From the NCBI GenBank assembly GCA_035556215.1, contig DATMFI010000014.1, positions 1-64,000 on the forward strand: a DNA stretch of 64,000 nucleotides. The letters are read 5' to 3'. Below the pieces are notes generated by a model. It saw nothing but the letters and a program-made list of their open reading frames with translations. It searched no databases and was not told the origin of the DNA. The translations under genes and the position numbers were made by a program. The first letter of the stretch is position 1. Each line of letters opens with the position of its first letter. Below are positions 53,675 through 63,148 of the stretch, in pieces. The stretch is from Palsa-892 sp035556215 (lineage in GTDB: Bacteria; Pseudomonadota; Alphaproteobacteria; Rhizobiales; Xanthobacteraceae).

Positions 53675-54930
53675 GGCTTCGCGCTCCGCCAGAGCAGAAA
53701 CGCGGTGCCAACCACCGCAATCAGCCACCCGACAGCACAGGCTGCGATCGCTCCCGTTTCGGCAAACCAAATGACAAGCGGAAACGTGAGCGCGAGCGCG
53801 GCAAGCGAAGCCATTCCGCGAATGATGTAATAGGCGCGGAAATTCTTCAGCGTGTAGATCAGCGACTCGAACGGCATCGTTACGCTGAGCAGAACGTAAA
53901 CTGGTACCCAGGCGATGAGCGCCATTTCAAATCCTGCGAATTTGGTGCCGTAAGCAAGCTGCAGGATTTGGCTCGCGAAGAACCAGACGAACACACCGAA
54001 AAGGAGGCCAATCGCCGCATAGAACGATGCGAGTTTCATCGTCAGCGCAAACGCGCCGCCGGATTTTTGCCTCGCGCCATCGGTAAATCCGGATTTGTCG
54101 GCAATGTCGAAGCCGCGCAACAGGATTTGCAACGGCTGCATCAGGCTTCGCGTCGCGACAAAGGCCGCCGCATGAATGGGCGCAGCGAAAGCGCCAAGAA
54201 CCAGAAGCGGAAAATGGTTGTAGCCCGCGTAAGTCGCGGTCGCCACGCCGGCCCAGCCGCCATAACGCTTCATATTCATCCGGAACAGGCGAAGGCCGCC
54301 GCGAAGATCGGGCGCGCCAACAACCGCGACGATCGCGGCATAATGCACAAGCATCGCTCCCGCGAGTATCGCGAGTAATGTCTCGTACCCGATCCAGTGC
54401 GCGAGCGCGCAAGCACCGGCAACGGCGGCAACGGCCGCGTACCAGACCGCGGTTGCGAGCAGCACGCCAGGGCGTTTCAGCTTGATGAGAAACGATCGCG
54501 CAAATTCAAGCTCGGTATAGACCAGCAGGCAAACGACACTCGCCGCGATCACTAGATGCGCATAGGCGGAAGCGGAAAGGAAAGAAGCGACAACAAGCGC
54601 CAGCGCACCTGCAAGCAGCGAACACGCGAGCACGATAAATTGCTCGGCGAGCGCACCCCTCATACGCCGCTGCGCGCGGGATTCGGGCTCCAGCATCAAC
54701 GGGATATTGATGGCGTGCCGCTGGATGCCCTGCATCATCAGGCCGACCGAAAGGCCGATGCCGTAGGACGCAAGATCCGTATGCGAAAAGGCCCGCCCGA
54801 TCGCCAGCGTGAGGCCGAAATTCGTAAATGCGACAAGGAGTTGGTCGCCCACCGTCGCCGCCCGCGTAAATACGGGACGCGAGAACAGAAGCGGCGCGGC
54901 AGACGCGAATTTTGCCGTTAAGGTGGCCAT
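53671..54930 (-). CDS. Polysaccharide flippase-like membrane protein (Wzx type)
   Basis: A 419-residue protein with about twelve hydrophobic segments, consistent with a Wzx/MATE-type flippase that moves lipid-linked units across the inner membrane. No sharp motif exists in this family; topology and locus support the call. The start at 54930 (MATLTAKFAS) is chosen because upstream sequence is not membrane-like. Confidence 0.75.
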   Translation of the reverse strand: MATLTAKFASAAPLLFSRPVFTRAATVGDQLLVAFTNFGLTLAIGRAFSHTDLASYGIGLSVGLMMQGIQRHAINIPLMLEPESRAQRRMRGALAEQFIVLACSLLAGALALVVASFLSASAYAHLVIAASVVCLLVYTELEFARSFLIKLKRPGVLLATAVWYAAVAAVAGACALAHWIGYETLLAILAGAMLVHYAAIVAVVGAPDLRGGLRLFRMNMKRYGGWAGVATATYAGYNHFPLLVLGAFAAPIHAAAFVATRSLMQPLQILLRGFDIADKSGFTDGARQKSGGAFALTMKLASFYAAIGLLFGVFVWFFASQILQLAYGTKFAGFEMALIAWVPVYVLLSVTMPFESLIYTLKNFRAYYIIRGMASLAALALTFPLVIWFAETGAIAACAVGWLIAVVGTAFLLWRSAKP

Positions 54931-54947
54931 ACCGGCGAAAAACCCGG

Positions 54948-55712
54948 TTACTCTTGCAGGATCGCTTTCAGTTTTTGCTCGACATTGGCCGAGTTCAGCA
55001 CGTCCTCCGGCGGGCGGCGGCAGACGAAGACTTTTTCGCCGCGCATCAGGCCGTAGCGCGAGACGTTCGGTTCGACCGCCGTATATTCCTCGACGACAAA
55101 TCCCGGCATCGCGAGGCGCATGCGCGCGTCGCGGCCGAAGAAGCGCGCGTGATCGTGCTGGCCGAAGTGAAGAAGACGATCGCCCTCCGAGGACACCGAT
55201 TGGTTTTCGTAGGTCTCCTCCCAACCTTCCACGATCGGGAACATCGCGATCACTGTGCCGCCGGGGCGCACGACGCGGTAGAGTTCGGCAATCGCCGCCT
55301 TGTCGTTCACATGCTCGAGCACGTGCAGACAGACGACGACATCATAGGACGCATCTGCGATCGTCAGCGCCTCGATGTTCTCCTTGCGATCGACATTTGG
55401 CGCAAAGAGATCGGCGGTCGTGTAGGATTTCGGATTCTCGGCAAGTATGAGCTTGCGGATCGCCTCTTCCGGCGCGAAGTGCAGAACGTCCTGGCCAGCG
55501 AAGAAATGCTTTTCGCGATTGGCAAGATCAAGCAGCCGGTGCCGCTCCAGCGAGCCGCATTTCGGACAATAGATATCGCACACATAGGGGTAGCCGTAGC
55601 CCAGGAATTTTCCGTGATAGCCGCAAAGCGAACATTCGCGTGGAAATTTTCCGAATGCCCTTACCATCGATCGGGAGAGAAATTTGAGCGAGCGATAATA
55701 CGTCCTCAACAT
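54948..55712 (-). CDS. Class I SAM-dependent methyltransferase with N-terminal Cys-rich region
   Basis: A 254-residue protein. The middle has methyltransferase segments (VVVCLHVLEHVNDKAAIAEL, VVRPGGTVIAMFP). The N-terminal 60 residues hold C-x2-C (CSLC) and C-x3-C-x2-C (CDIYCPKC), a possible zinc site. The role in polysaccharide modification is inferred from position. It is first in the minus-strand arm. Confidence 0.8.
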   Translation of the reverse strand: MLRTYYRSLKFLSRSMVRAFGKFPRECSLCGYHGKFLGYGYPYVCDIYCPKCGSLERHRLLDLANREKHFFAGQDVLHFAPEEAIRKLILAENPKSYTTADLFAPNVDRKENIEALTIADASYDVVVCLHVLEHVNDKAAIAELYRVVRPGGTVIAMFPIVEGWEETYENQSVSSEGDRLLHFGQHDHARFFGRDARMRLAMPGFVVEEYTAVEPNVSRYGLMRGEKVFVCRRPPEDVLNSANVEQKLKAILQE

Positions 55713-55939
55713 CAGCCGTCGCCTCCATTCCGATTGATCGGGGACAATTCAATTTTGAGATGCCGGCGAAACTATCGGTGCATGGCGTGGCGAAAATTCG
55801 ACCGCGCACGCGATGGAACCTTTCTTAATGGAACCCGCGCGAAAAAATCTCTCATATTCATCAAACCGTCGAAGTCGCGCGCCATGTTCAATTTGTCGCA
55901 ACGAAAAACGGAACACTCATCATCACTTTACAATTCTCG

Positions 55940-57211
55940 ATGCTGAATTTCTCTTTTGCTCGAATCATCGGCGCCGCATGGATGTGCATCCTCGTTCTTG
56001 TGCCAGTTAACTCCGCGCGCGCGCAAACGACATTCGAGGTTCATCGCGCGATCAATATCGCAAGGTGGTTCACGTGGCCGCGCTATGAAAAAGCGCCCGC
56101 CACCGGAATCATGTGGCCGCCGTATAACAACACGCCGGTGCCCCCGAACGGGCGCGAGCTGAAAGAGCTGCGTAAAGCGGGGTTCGATACGGTGCGTCTG
56201 CCGGTCGATCCCTCCCCTTTCATGGCGTTCGAAGGCAAACAGCGCGAAGCCGTCTATGGCATTTTGCTCGATGCCGTCCGGCGCATTCGCTCCGCGGGCT
56301 TACAAGTGATCGTCGATCTTCACCCGAACAGCCGCCACGCGGTCTGGGGCCAACACGCGGTCATCAAGGGACTCGATGCGTCGGTCTTTATCCAGTACGG
56401 CGACATGGTCGAAGAGATGGCGCGGCGCCTGGCGCCGCTGGGCGAAAAACAGATCGCGCTCGAGCTAATGAACGAGCCGCGATTGAAGTGCAAAGGCGCC
56501 GATCAAACCCTTTGGCAGGACATGCTGAAGCAGATGATCCTCCGCGCGCGGGCGGGCAGCAAGGCGATGACGCTCATTGCCACCGGCGCCTGCGTCTCCT
56601 CGGCAGACGGCCTGATGGCGCTCGATCCCGCTGCGCTAGGCGATCGCAACATGATCTACACTTTTCACTTCTACGACCCGTTCAGCTTCACGCATCAAGG
56701 CGCGCAATTCATCCCATGGCCGGATAAATATCTCGATGAAGTCCCCTGGCCCGCCAATGCGCGGCCAATCGAAAAGCCGGAGGCGCTGATCGCGCAAAAC
56801 GTCGCGGCCGATCCGAAGCTCGATGTTTTCGCTCGCGAGAAAGCCAGGCTCGGCGCGGAGCGCAATCTTCAAAAGCTCTATGCGACGAAGGCGGGCCCCG
56901 ACATGATCGAGCGGAAATTCACCGAGGTCGCAGACTGGGCAAAGCAGCATGGTCTTTCCGGCCGGCAGATTCTGATCGGCGAATTCGGCGTGCTGCGCAA
57001 ACAGCCGAATAAACCCGGTGCGCTATGCAAGGATCGGATGCGCTGGCTTTCCGATGTGCGGCGATCCGCCGAGCGCCACGGCTTTGCATGGAGCTATTTC
57101 AGCTATGACGGGCCGTTTGCGCTAATCCTTGCCGACGGCGACCGGCGTCTCGACCAATCCGTGCTGGCGAGTCTCGACCTCAAGCACACAAACAGCCCCT
57201 GCAGGAATTAG
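55940..57211 (+). CDS. Secreted glycoside hydrolase family 5-like protein
   Basis: A 423-residue protein with signal peptide (cleavage near ARAQ, residue 29) and a TIM-barrel cellulase fold: acid/base Glu in LELMNEPRLK and nucleophile Glu in ILIGEFGV. The inside strand VIVDLHPNSRH also fits GH5. It may trim the polymer made by this locus, as glycosidases in similar loci do. The preceding 227 bp hold no gene. Confidence 0.85.
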   Translation: MLNFSFARIIGAAWMCILVLVPVNSARAQTTFEVHRAINIARWFTWPRYEKAPATGIMWPPYNNTPVPPNGRELKELRKAGFDTVRLPVDPSPFMAFEGKQREAVYGILLDAVRRIRSAGLQVIVDLHPNSRHAVWGQHAVIKGLDASVFIQYGDMVEEMARRLAPLGEKQIALELMNEPRLKCKGADQTLWQDMLKQMILRARAGSKAMTLIATGACVSSADGLMALDPAALGDRNMIYTFHFYDPFSFTHQGAQFIPWPDKYLDEVPWPANARPIEKPEALIAQNVAADPKLDVFAREKARLGAERNLQKLYATKAGPDMIERKFTEVADWAKQHGLSGRQILIGEFGVLRKQPNKPGALCKDRMRWLSDVRRSAERHGFAWSYFSYDGPFALILADGDRRLDQSVLASLDLKHTNSPCRN

Positions 57212-57279
57212 GCGCTCTATCAAGGCCGATAGCAGCCTCGAACAATGCCGGGACTTTGCGTAAATTCAGTGCCGGCAGA

Positions 57280-58188
57280 TCAACCCTTCGCAGCAGGGCT
57301 GACAGCACGAATCTGCTCCCGCAGCCAGCGAATTGCCTGATTATCCCCGTGACGCCGATGCCAGTAAACGCGCCAGTCGAACGGCTCGGTTGCGAAAGGA
57401 AGTTTACGGATCACCAGATCTTTTCCCGCGATCTCGCGCGCGAGGCATCCGGGCATCACGGCTAGATAGTCGGTGCTTGCCACGACATGGGGCACCACCA
57501 GCCAGTGCGGGACGTTCAGGCCGACGTCCCGCTCCAGCTTGTTCTGCACGAGAACATCGTCCACAAAACGAACGTCGGTTGGGGACATGGAAATCTTGAG
57601 ATGCCGCGCGCTTAAAAACTTTTCCAGAGTGAGCGTTTTTGCCGCCAGCGAATGATTTTTTCGCATGACGCAAACCATATTGTCGCGAAAGAGGACTTCG
57701 GTGGAAATCGAGCCGGAATGCTCGAGACCGGTGCTGACGGCAATATCGAGCTCATCCTTCTCGAGAGCGTCCACCGTCTTGATCGGCGGGAGATGAATGA
57801 CATCGAGGCTGACACGCGGCGCTGCCGCACCGATCCGCGCGGTGAGCTTCGGCAAAAAGAGAAAGCTCAGCAGGTCCGACATGCGGACCGTGAACTTGCG
57901 GCGCGACGCCGCAGGCTGAAAGACGCCACCTTCCTCGAACACGCGCTCGACCTGGCGAAGCACGAAATGCGTCCGCTCCAGCAGCTCTTCAGCTCTGGGT
58001 GTCGGCTGCATGCCGCGCGCCGTGCGCACCAGAAGCTCGTCATTAAAGATGTGGCGCAGCCTGCCGAGCGCATTGCTCATCGCCGGCTGGCTGAGGCCGA
58101 TCTGGTCGGCGGCGCGCGTCACATGGCGCTCGCGCAGCAGCGCATCGAGAACGACGAGAAGATTGAGGTCGATCGAACGGAGGTTCAT
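57280..58188 (-). CDS. LysR-family transcriptional regulator (NodD/LinR-like)
   Basis: A 302-residue LysR protein that starts LRSIDLNLLVVLDALLRERH with the helix-turn-helix ADQIGLSQPAMSNALGRLR. Its sequence style is close to the NodD-like branch. It is divergent from the HAD, CoA-transferase and thioesterase genes and likely controls them. An in-frame ATG at 58206 is an alternative start. Confidence 0.85.
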   Translation of the reverse strand: MNLRSIDLNLLVVLDALLRERHVTRAADQIGLSQPAMSNALGRLRHIFNDELLVRTARGMQPTPRAEELLERTHFVLRQVERVFEEGGVFQPAASRRKFTVRMSDLLSFLFLPKLTARIGAAAPRVSLDVIHLPPIKTVDALEKDELDIAVSTGLEHSGSISTEVLFRDNMVCVMRKNHSLAAKTLTLEKFLSARHLKISMSPTDVRFVDDVLVQNKLERDVGLNVPHWLVVPHVVASTDYLAVMPGCLAREIAGKDLVIRKLPFATEPFDWRVYWHRRHGDNQAIRWLREQIRAVSPAAKG

Positions 58189-58202
58189 CCCGAAACCATT
58201 AT

Positions 58203-58222
58203 TCATATAATGGATAGTATGA
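58203..58222. promoter_or_regulatory. Candidate LysR box
   Basis: TCATA and TATGA are inverted arms separated by 10 bp, in the short divergent region between the LysR and HAD genes. The geometry fits the T-N11-A type site of LysR regulators. Confidence 0.45.
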
Positions 58223-58294
58223 GACATAAAATCCATTTTGCCAATGATTGCGAATGCACTCTTATAGTCGCGACCAGCGATGGAGCCAGATTCG

Positions 58295-58999
58295 ATGACC
58301 AACACCGAAACACTGAAAAACAAGATCAAGGTTTGCATGTTCGACCAGTACGGCACTGTCGTCGACATGCAGGGCGGCCTCGTGGAAATCGCAACGCCCT
58401 TTCTCAAGAAGAAGGGTTGGACAGGAAATCCCAACTCGTTCGTGACCTGGTGGCGCCGCACGCATTTCGAGAATTCGATGATCGACGCCCTGCTCCACCG
58501 CGATCACACGCCCTACCGCGAGATCGGGCATCGCGCCGTGTCGCATGTCATGGACCGTTCCGGCATCGAATATACGAAGGACGAAGTTCGCTATCTTGTT
58601 TCGGAAATCGAAAAGCTCCGGTGCTTTCCCGAAGTTCCGGCGGCGCTTGCCAAGCTGCAGACCCGCTACAAGCTGGTTGTCCTCTCGAACGGCGATCCCG
58701 ACATGCTGGAAACGGCGAAAAAATATCACGGCATCCCGTTCGACAAGGTCATCTCGGTTGCCGAGGCGAATTCTTTCAAGCCGCATGTCGCGACCTACAC
58801 CAAGGCGGCCGAAATTGCCGGCGTGAAAATGGACGAAGTGTTGTTCGTCGCCAATCACGCCTTCGATTGCATCGGCGCGAAATCGGCCGGCATGCACACC
58901 GCTTTCATCGACCGCCGCAACCGGCCATTCGGCGAAACGCCGCATCAGCCGGACATTCTCGTGAAGTCGATGGCGGAGCTTGCGGATGTCATCGTCTGA
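58295..58999 (+). CDS. HAD-superfamily hydrolase (haloacid dehalogenase type II-like)
   Basis: A 234-residue protein with the HAD motifs: nucleophile in MFDQYGTVVD, motif II in LSNGDP, the motif III Lys in SFKPH and motif IV near ANHAFDCIGA. This set resembles L-2-haloacid dehalogenases, with Gln where they often have Ala. The ATG at 58295 has GGAG 9 nt upstream; an ATG at 58280 lacks a binding site. Substrate is unknown. Confidence 0.78.
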   Translation: MTNTETLKNKIKVCMFDQYGTVVDMQGGLVEIATPFLKKKGWTGNPNSFVTWWRRTHFENSMIDALLHRDHTPYREIGHRAVSHVMDRSGIEYTKDEVRYLVSEIEKLRCFPEVPAALAKLQTRYKLVVLSNGDPDMLETAKKYHGIPFDKVISVAEANSFKPHVATYTKAAEIAGVKMDEVLFVANHAFDCIGAKSAGMHTAFIDRRNRPFGETPHQPDILVKSMAELADVIV

Positions 59000-60200
59000 T
59001 GACGCGCCGCTTAAAGGGATCCGGATCCTCGACCTGACAAGGGTCGTATCCGGTCCCTTCGCGACGATGCATCTTGGGGATCTTGGCGCTGAAGTCGCCA
59101 AGATCGAACAGCCTGAAGTGGGCGACGAAAGCCGCGCTTATGGCCCGCCGTTTGCCGGCGGCGAGAGCCCCTACTTCCTTTCGGTCAACCGCAACAAGCG
59201 CGGTTGCGCGGTTGATCTTAAGAACGCGGCCGGAAAAGAGTTGATGATCCGGCTCGCTTCGGCGGCGGATGTCGTGGTCGAGAACTTCCGGCCGGGAACG
59301 CTGGAAAGGCTCGGTCTTGGCTATGATGTTCTGAGCCGCGGCCATGCCGGTCTCATTCTTTGCAGCATCACCGGCTTCGGGCGCTCCGGCCCGGATGCGA
59401 ACCGCGCCGGATACGATCTCATCCTGCAGGGCGAGTCCGGCATCATGGACATCACCGGCGAGCCCGGCGGACCGCCGACCAAGGTCGGCGCCTCGGTCGC
59501 CGACATGGTGACGGGTCTTTATGCGACCCAGGCGATCCTCTCGGCGCTGCTGCGGCGCGAGCGAACCGGGCATGGCGCACGCCTCGACATCGCCATGCTG
59601 GATTCGATGGCCTCGTTTCTGACATTTAACGCCGGGATTTATTTCACGACCGGCAATAGCCCGAAGCGGCGCGGCAATGCCCACCCGACGATCAGCCCCT
59701 ACGAGCCGTTCGAAACGAAAGACGGCTGGATCAATATCGGCGTTGCCAACGACAAGCTCTGGAGAGCGTTCTGTCCCGCCATCGGCCGCGAAGATCTTCT
59801 CGAAAACCCGAAATTTCTGAAGGCGCCTGATCGCGTCGCCAATCGTCCCGCGTTGCGCGACGAGCTCGCGCCGATGTTTCGTGCCAGGCCGCGGCAGCAT
59901 TGGTGCACGGTGCTCGGCAAGGCCGGCGTTCCGTTCGGCGAGATCAAATCGGTCGGCGAAGTATGCGAAACGCCGCAACTCACCGGGCGCGGCGTAATCC
60001 GGCAGTTCGAGCATCCGAAGGCAGGCACCGTGAAATATATCGCTTCGCCCGTCCGGTTTGACGACCAGCCCCCGCCCGATGCAATGAGAGCGCCGCTGAT
60101 CGGCGAGCACACCTTCGAAGTGCTGGCCGGCTGGCTCGGGGTCGATGCATCGGAGTTCGAGCGATACGCTCGTCATGGAGCCTTCGGCCCCGCGCGATAA
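58986..60200 (+). CDS. Family III CoA-transferase (CaiB/BaiF)
   Basis: A 404-residue CoA-transferase with catalytic D173 in VGASVADMVTG and the N-terminal GIRILDLTRVVSGPF. Such enzymes move CoA between carboxylic acids such as carnitine, formate/oxalate or benzylsuccinate. It overlaps the HAD gene by 14 bp. The substrate acid is unknown. Confidence 0.87.
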   Translation: MSSSDDAPLKGIRILDLTRVVSGPFATMHLGDLGAEVAKIEQPEVGDESRAYGPPFAGGESPYFLSVNRNKRGCAVDLKNAAGKELMIRLASAADVVVENFRPGTLERLGLGYDVLSRGHAGLILCSITGFGRSGPDANRAGYDLILQGESGIMDITGEPGGPPTKVGASVADMVTGLYATQAILSALLRRERTGHGARLDIAMLDSMASFLTFNAGIYFTTGNSPKRRGNAHPTISPYEPFETKDGWINIGVANDKLWRAFCPAIGREDLLENPKFLKAPDRVANRPALRDELAPMFRARPRQHWCTVLGKAGVPFGEIKSVGEVCETPQLTGRGVIRQFEHPKAGTVKYIASPVRFDDQPPPDAMRAPLIGEHTFEVLAGWLGVDASEFERYARHGAFGPAR

Positions 60201-60222
60201 CCGGCAAGAAAAGGGCGCAGCA

Positions 60223-60675
60223 TTGACGACTCACTCACTCCCGATCGACCCCGCCGAAGCACGAGCCATGCTGGATCGCGCATTGAGCGATCCGAACCAG
60301 GCATTCGGTTCGTTCTTTCTGTCACGTTTCCTCGGGCTTCGCGTGAGCTACGAGCCGGAAAAATGCATCGTCGAATTCGACGCCGCAAAGCCGCTGTTCA
60401 ACCCGCAGGGCTCGTTGCATGGCGGCGTCCTGGCGACGGCCATGGATATTTCCATGGGTCACCTCCTGCATCGTACCGAAGACGCCGGCAGCACGCTCGA
60501 AATGAAGCTGCAATATCTGCGGCCGGTCACGGCCGGTATTGTACGCTGCGAGGCCTCGTTCCTTCGCAAGGGACGCTCCATCTCGTTCCTGCACTCACAG
60601 GCGAAAGACGAAAATGGAGAGCTCATAGCCTACGCGACCTCGACCTGGAAGCTGCTCAAGACGCCTGCTCGCTAA
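60223..60675 (+). CDS. PaaI-type hotdog thioesterase
   Basis: A 150-residue hotdog-fold protein with NPQGSLHGGVLATAMD (family HGG motif) and a typical later SFLRKGRSISF strand. It would hydrolyse an acyl-CoA, perhaps the product of the CoA-transferase 22 bp upstream. TTG at 60223 is taken as start since AAGGGCG lies just before it; ATG at 60175 would overlap the previous gene. Confidence 0.75.
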   Translation: MTTHSLPIDPAEARAMLDRALSDPNQAFGSFFLSRFLGLRVSYEPEKCIVEFDAAKPLFNPQGSLHGGVLATAMDISMGHLLHRTEDAGSTLEMKLQYLRPVTAGIVRCEASFLRKGRSISFLHSQAKDENGELIAYATSTWKLLKTPAR

Positions 60676-60678
60676 AGC

Positions 60679-60699
60679 CGGCTATCGAGCGATAAGCCG
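60679..60699. terminator. Hairpin between convergent genes
   Basis: CGGCTATCG and CGATAAGCCG pair except for one position, in the 40-bp gap between the thioesterase and ureidoglycolate lyase-like genes. There is no T-run. Confidence 0.3.
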
Positions 60700-60715
60700 A
60701 AGGCATGCTCGGCCA

Positions 60716-61222
60716 TCAATCGAGCAGCACGATCCACGGTTCGGCGAAACGCCATTCCTCAAGGTTCACACCCTCGCCCGCGCGATCGACGACAAGGAAA
60801 TCCTGCGCGACGAGGGGCGTAAGAACACCGTGCCAGACATTCGCGCGATAGTTCACGCCTTGCCCCGGAGCCGTGATAAAGGCGTGCGGTTTGCCCGGCC
60901 GGTTGTTCTGGTCAGGGCAGACGATGACGACAAAGGGATCCGGCGTAAGCGGTATAAAGGCCTGGCTGCCAAGCGGATGACGCTCGACAAGATCGAGTTT
61001 CAGCGGAAACTTGTAAGGATCGCCTTCGATCAGGCTGATAGAGACTCTGCCGCCCTCGCCGCGAACCATCGCTTCCGCCATCGGCGGAAGCCGGCGTGCG
61101 TGACCGCCATTGATTGGAGTGCGCTCAGGGTAGCTCGGCTTGTCGATGACATCGCCGAACGGCACGAAAGCTTCACGCGTCAATGCGCGCGCCGTAATCT
61201 TGCGGTCCAAACTATCGTTCAT
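60716..61222 (-). CDS. Ureidoglycolate lyase family protein (AllA-like)
   Basis: A 168-residue AllA-family protein: PFGDVIDKP, VSISLIEGDP, ERHPLGSQAFIPL and VNYRANVWHGVLTPL with metal-binding His are family segments. AllA splits ureidoglycolate into glyoxylate and urea. No other purine genes are in the window. The 246 bp between it and the ABC operon hold no gene I can support. Confidence 0.82.
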   Translation of the reverse strand: MNDSLDRKITARALTREAFVPFGDVIDKPSYPERTPINGGHARRLPPMAEAMVRGEGGRVSISLIEGDPYKFPLKLDLVERHPLGSQAFIPLTPDPFVVIVCPDQNNRPGKPHAFITAPGQGVNYRANVWHGVLTPLVAQDFLVVDRAGEGVNLEEWRFAEPWIVLLD

Positions 61223-61468
61223 ACGGCTCGCCCCGGGCCAAGTCTTAATCGCATATTTGACGTCCACGCTCCACGCGTCTTCCCCAACACCATTTGCTCG
61301 ATTGTAGCTGCTTTAAATCGCATCAACTCACAAATTCGACGCCGTGAACCTGTGCCCGCAGCCGGGGATCGTGCATGTTTCTCGTTCCAACCGGTGAAAA
61401 CAATCCCGAGGGCGGCGCGATATTTCGCTTCCGGCTCGATATCGGCAACTCGGATCGTTGATCTTCTC

Positions 61469-62299
61469 TCAAATTCTCGAAGATTCCCCAGCCGCATAAC
61501 CGCCGAAGGCAAAGGACTTCATCGCTTCTTCGTGCAGTAGAGTCAGCGCTTGTTTCTTCAAATCATTTGCCATGTCGCTTTCGACGACATCGGCGAGCTT
61601 GCGCGGACGCGGCAAATTCACATCAATGACTTCCCGCAACCGCAGCGGAAAATTCGACATAATCAGCAAGCGATCGGCGAGGAAAATCGCCTCATCAATA
61701 TCTGTCGTGACGAAGAGATGGGTATTCCGCGAGCTTTCGAACAAGCGCGCGTAATATTCCTGCATCAATCCTTTGGTCATGGCATCCAGCCCACGAAATG
61801 GCTCGTCGAGGATCATGATGGCTGGATTGTTGATGAGCGCGCGCGCTAACTCCGCTCGCCGCTGCATACCACCAGACAGTTCGTGCGGATAGGATTCGCG
61901 AAACTGACTCAATCCGACTCTATGGATCAATTCATCGGCGGCATTCTTGCAGCTCTCCTCGCTGCGCCCCTGCGCCTCAGGACCAAATATGACATTCGTG
62001 TATGTCGTCATCCAGGGATAAAGCGCAGTTTCCTGGAACACGACAAGACGATCACTACTCGGCTTCGTCACGCTCTTCCCGTCCAGCAGGACCGATCCCG
62101 CTGTAGGCTGCTCGAAGCTTGCGAGCAACCGCACCATGGTGCTCTTGCCCGAACCCGAAGGTCCAATCATGACGGTAAGCTTGTTATCTTCGACCGTGAA
62201 GGAACAGCGATCCACCACCGTTTTTGCGAACCGCCCGCTACCGTAAGCTTTCGACAGGTCGCGAGCTTCGAGTTTTCCGCCCGCCGTTTTCTTCATCAT
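61469..62299 (-). CDS. ABC transporter ATP-binding protein 1 (NitT/TauT type)
   Basis: A 276-residue ATPase with Walker A GPSGSGKST, signature LSGGMQRRAELARAL and Walker B IMILDEPFRGLD. It is last of an ATPase-permease-ATPase unit reading leftwards. The binding protein is not in the window and probably lies to the right. Confidence 0.87.
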   Translation of the reverse strand: MMKKTAGGKLEARDLSKAYGSGRFAKTVVDRCSFTVEDNKLTVMIGPSGSGKSTMVRLLASFEQPTAGSVLLDGKSVTKPSSDRLVVFQETALYPWMTTYTNVIFGPEAQGRSEESCKNAADELIHRVGLSQFRESYPHELSGGMQRRAELARALINNPAIMILDEPFRGLDAMTKGLMQEYYARLFESSRNTHLFVTTDIDEAIFLADRLLIMSNFPLRLREVIDVNLPRPRKLADVVESDMANDLKKQALTLLHEEAMKSFAFGGYAAGESSRI

Positions 62300-62309
62300 G
62301 TCACGCCCC

Positions 62310-63146
62310 TCATCGCGCTTTCAGCCACGGCGCAATCAGATTGCCCAGTACACGGATTGCAGAACTTGAGAGGTAGCCGGCAATGCCGATACTGATCATG
62401 CCAACGACAATCTGTTCGTACGAACCGCCCGTATAAGAGTTCCAAATGAAGAAGCCGAGCCCGCCGCCGGTGCCACTTCCCGCACCCTGCCCCATACTGC
62501 TGCCGCCGCCTGAAATCATTTCTGCGGCCACCACAACTTCCCAGGTGATGCCCATGCCTACGGCGGCGCCAACGATGATTGAGGGCAAGGTCGCGGGAAA
62601 AATAACGCGCCGAAAAAGCGTCCAGCGCGATGCACCCATCGCATATGCGGATTGCACATAACGTGCGTCGATACTCCGCGCGCCGCCGACGACATTGATG
62701 ACGATCGTATAGAACGCGCCGAGGAACGTAATGAATGCGATCGACAGTTCCTGCGTCGGCCAGAACAGGATCGCCGCCGGCACCCACGCGAGCGGCGGGA
62801 TCGGCCGCAATACCTCAAAGGGCGGAAAGGTGATCTGATAGAATGTACGGCTCAGGGCGAGGAACATGCCGAAAGGAATGCCGAGCAGCATGGCGGCACC
62901 GAAGCCCGCGAGCACACGGAGAAAGCTGAGATACCAACTCTGCCAATAGCCAAAATCGCCGATCAACCCATACCAGGCGAGCAGTACGCGGCTTGGCGGC
63001 GGGATGACGCTCATCATCGGAATCGCAACACCCGTCCATTCGCCGGAACGTGAGGTTACTTCCCAAAATATGACCGTTGCAGCGATGGCGATGACGGCGC
63101 GAATACCGGCACGAGCACTGAGCTGCATGTTGGCTGATGCAATCAT
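62310..63146 (-). CDS. ABC transporter permease (NitT/TauT type)
   Basis: A 278-residue permease with six hydrophobic segments and the ATPase-contact loop MGASRWTLFRRVIFPATLPS. It is flanked by two ATPase genes, 10 bp and 2 bp away. An unusually Gly/Ser-rich loop (SGGGSSMGQGAGSGTGGG) lies near residue 215. Confidence 0.85.
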   Translation of the reverse strand: MIASANMQLSARAGIRAVIAIAATVIFWEVTSRSGEWTGVAIPMMSVIPPPSRVLLAWYGLIGDFGYWQSWYLSFLRVLAGFGAAMLLGIPFGMFLALSRTFYQITFPPFEVLRPIPPLAWVPAAILFWPTQELSIAFITFLGAFYTIVINVVGGARSIDARYVQSAYAMGASRWTLFRRVIFPATLPSIIVGAAVGMGITWEVVVAAEMISGGGSSMGQGAGSGTGGGLGFFIWNSYTGGSYEQIVVGMISIGIAGYLSSSAIRVLGNLIAPWLKAR

Positions 63147-63148
63147 GC

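Noticed and set aside
52313..53830. A 505-codon open frame on the plus strand opposite the ligase gene
   Set aside because: Charged and low-complexity translation antisense to a membrane protein with clear helices.
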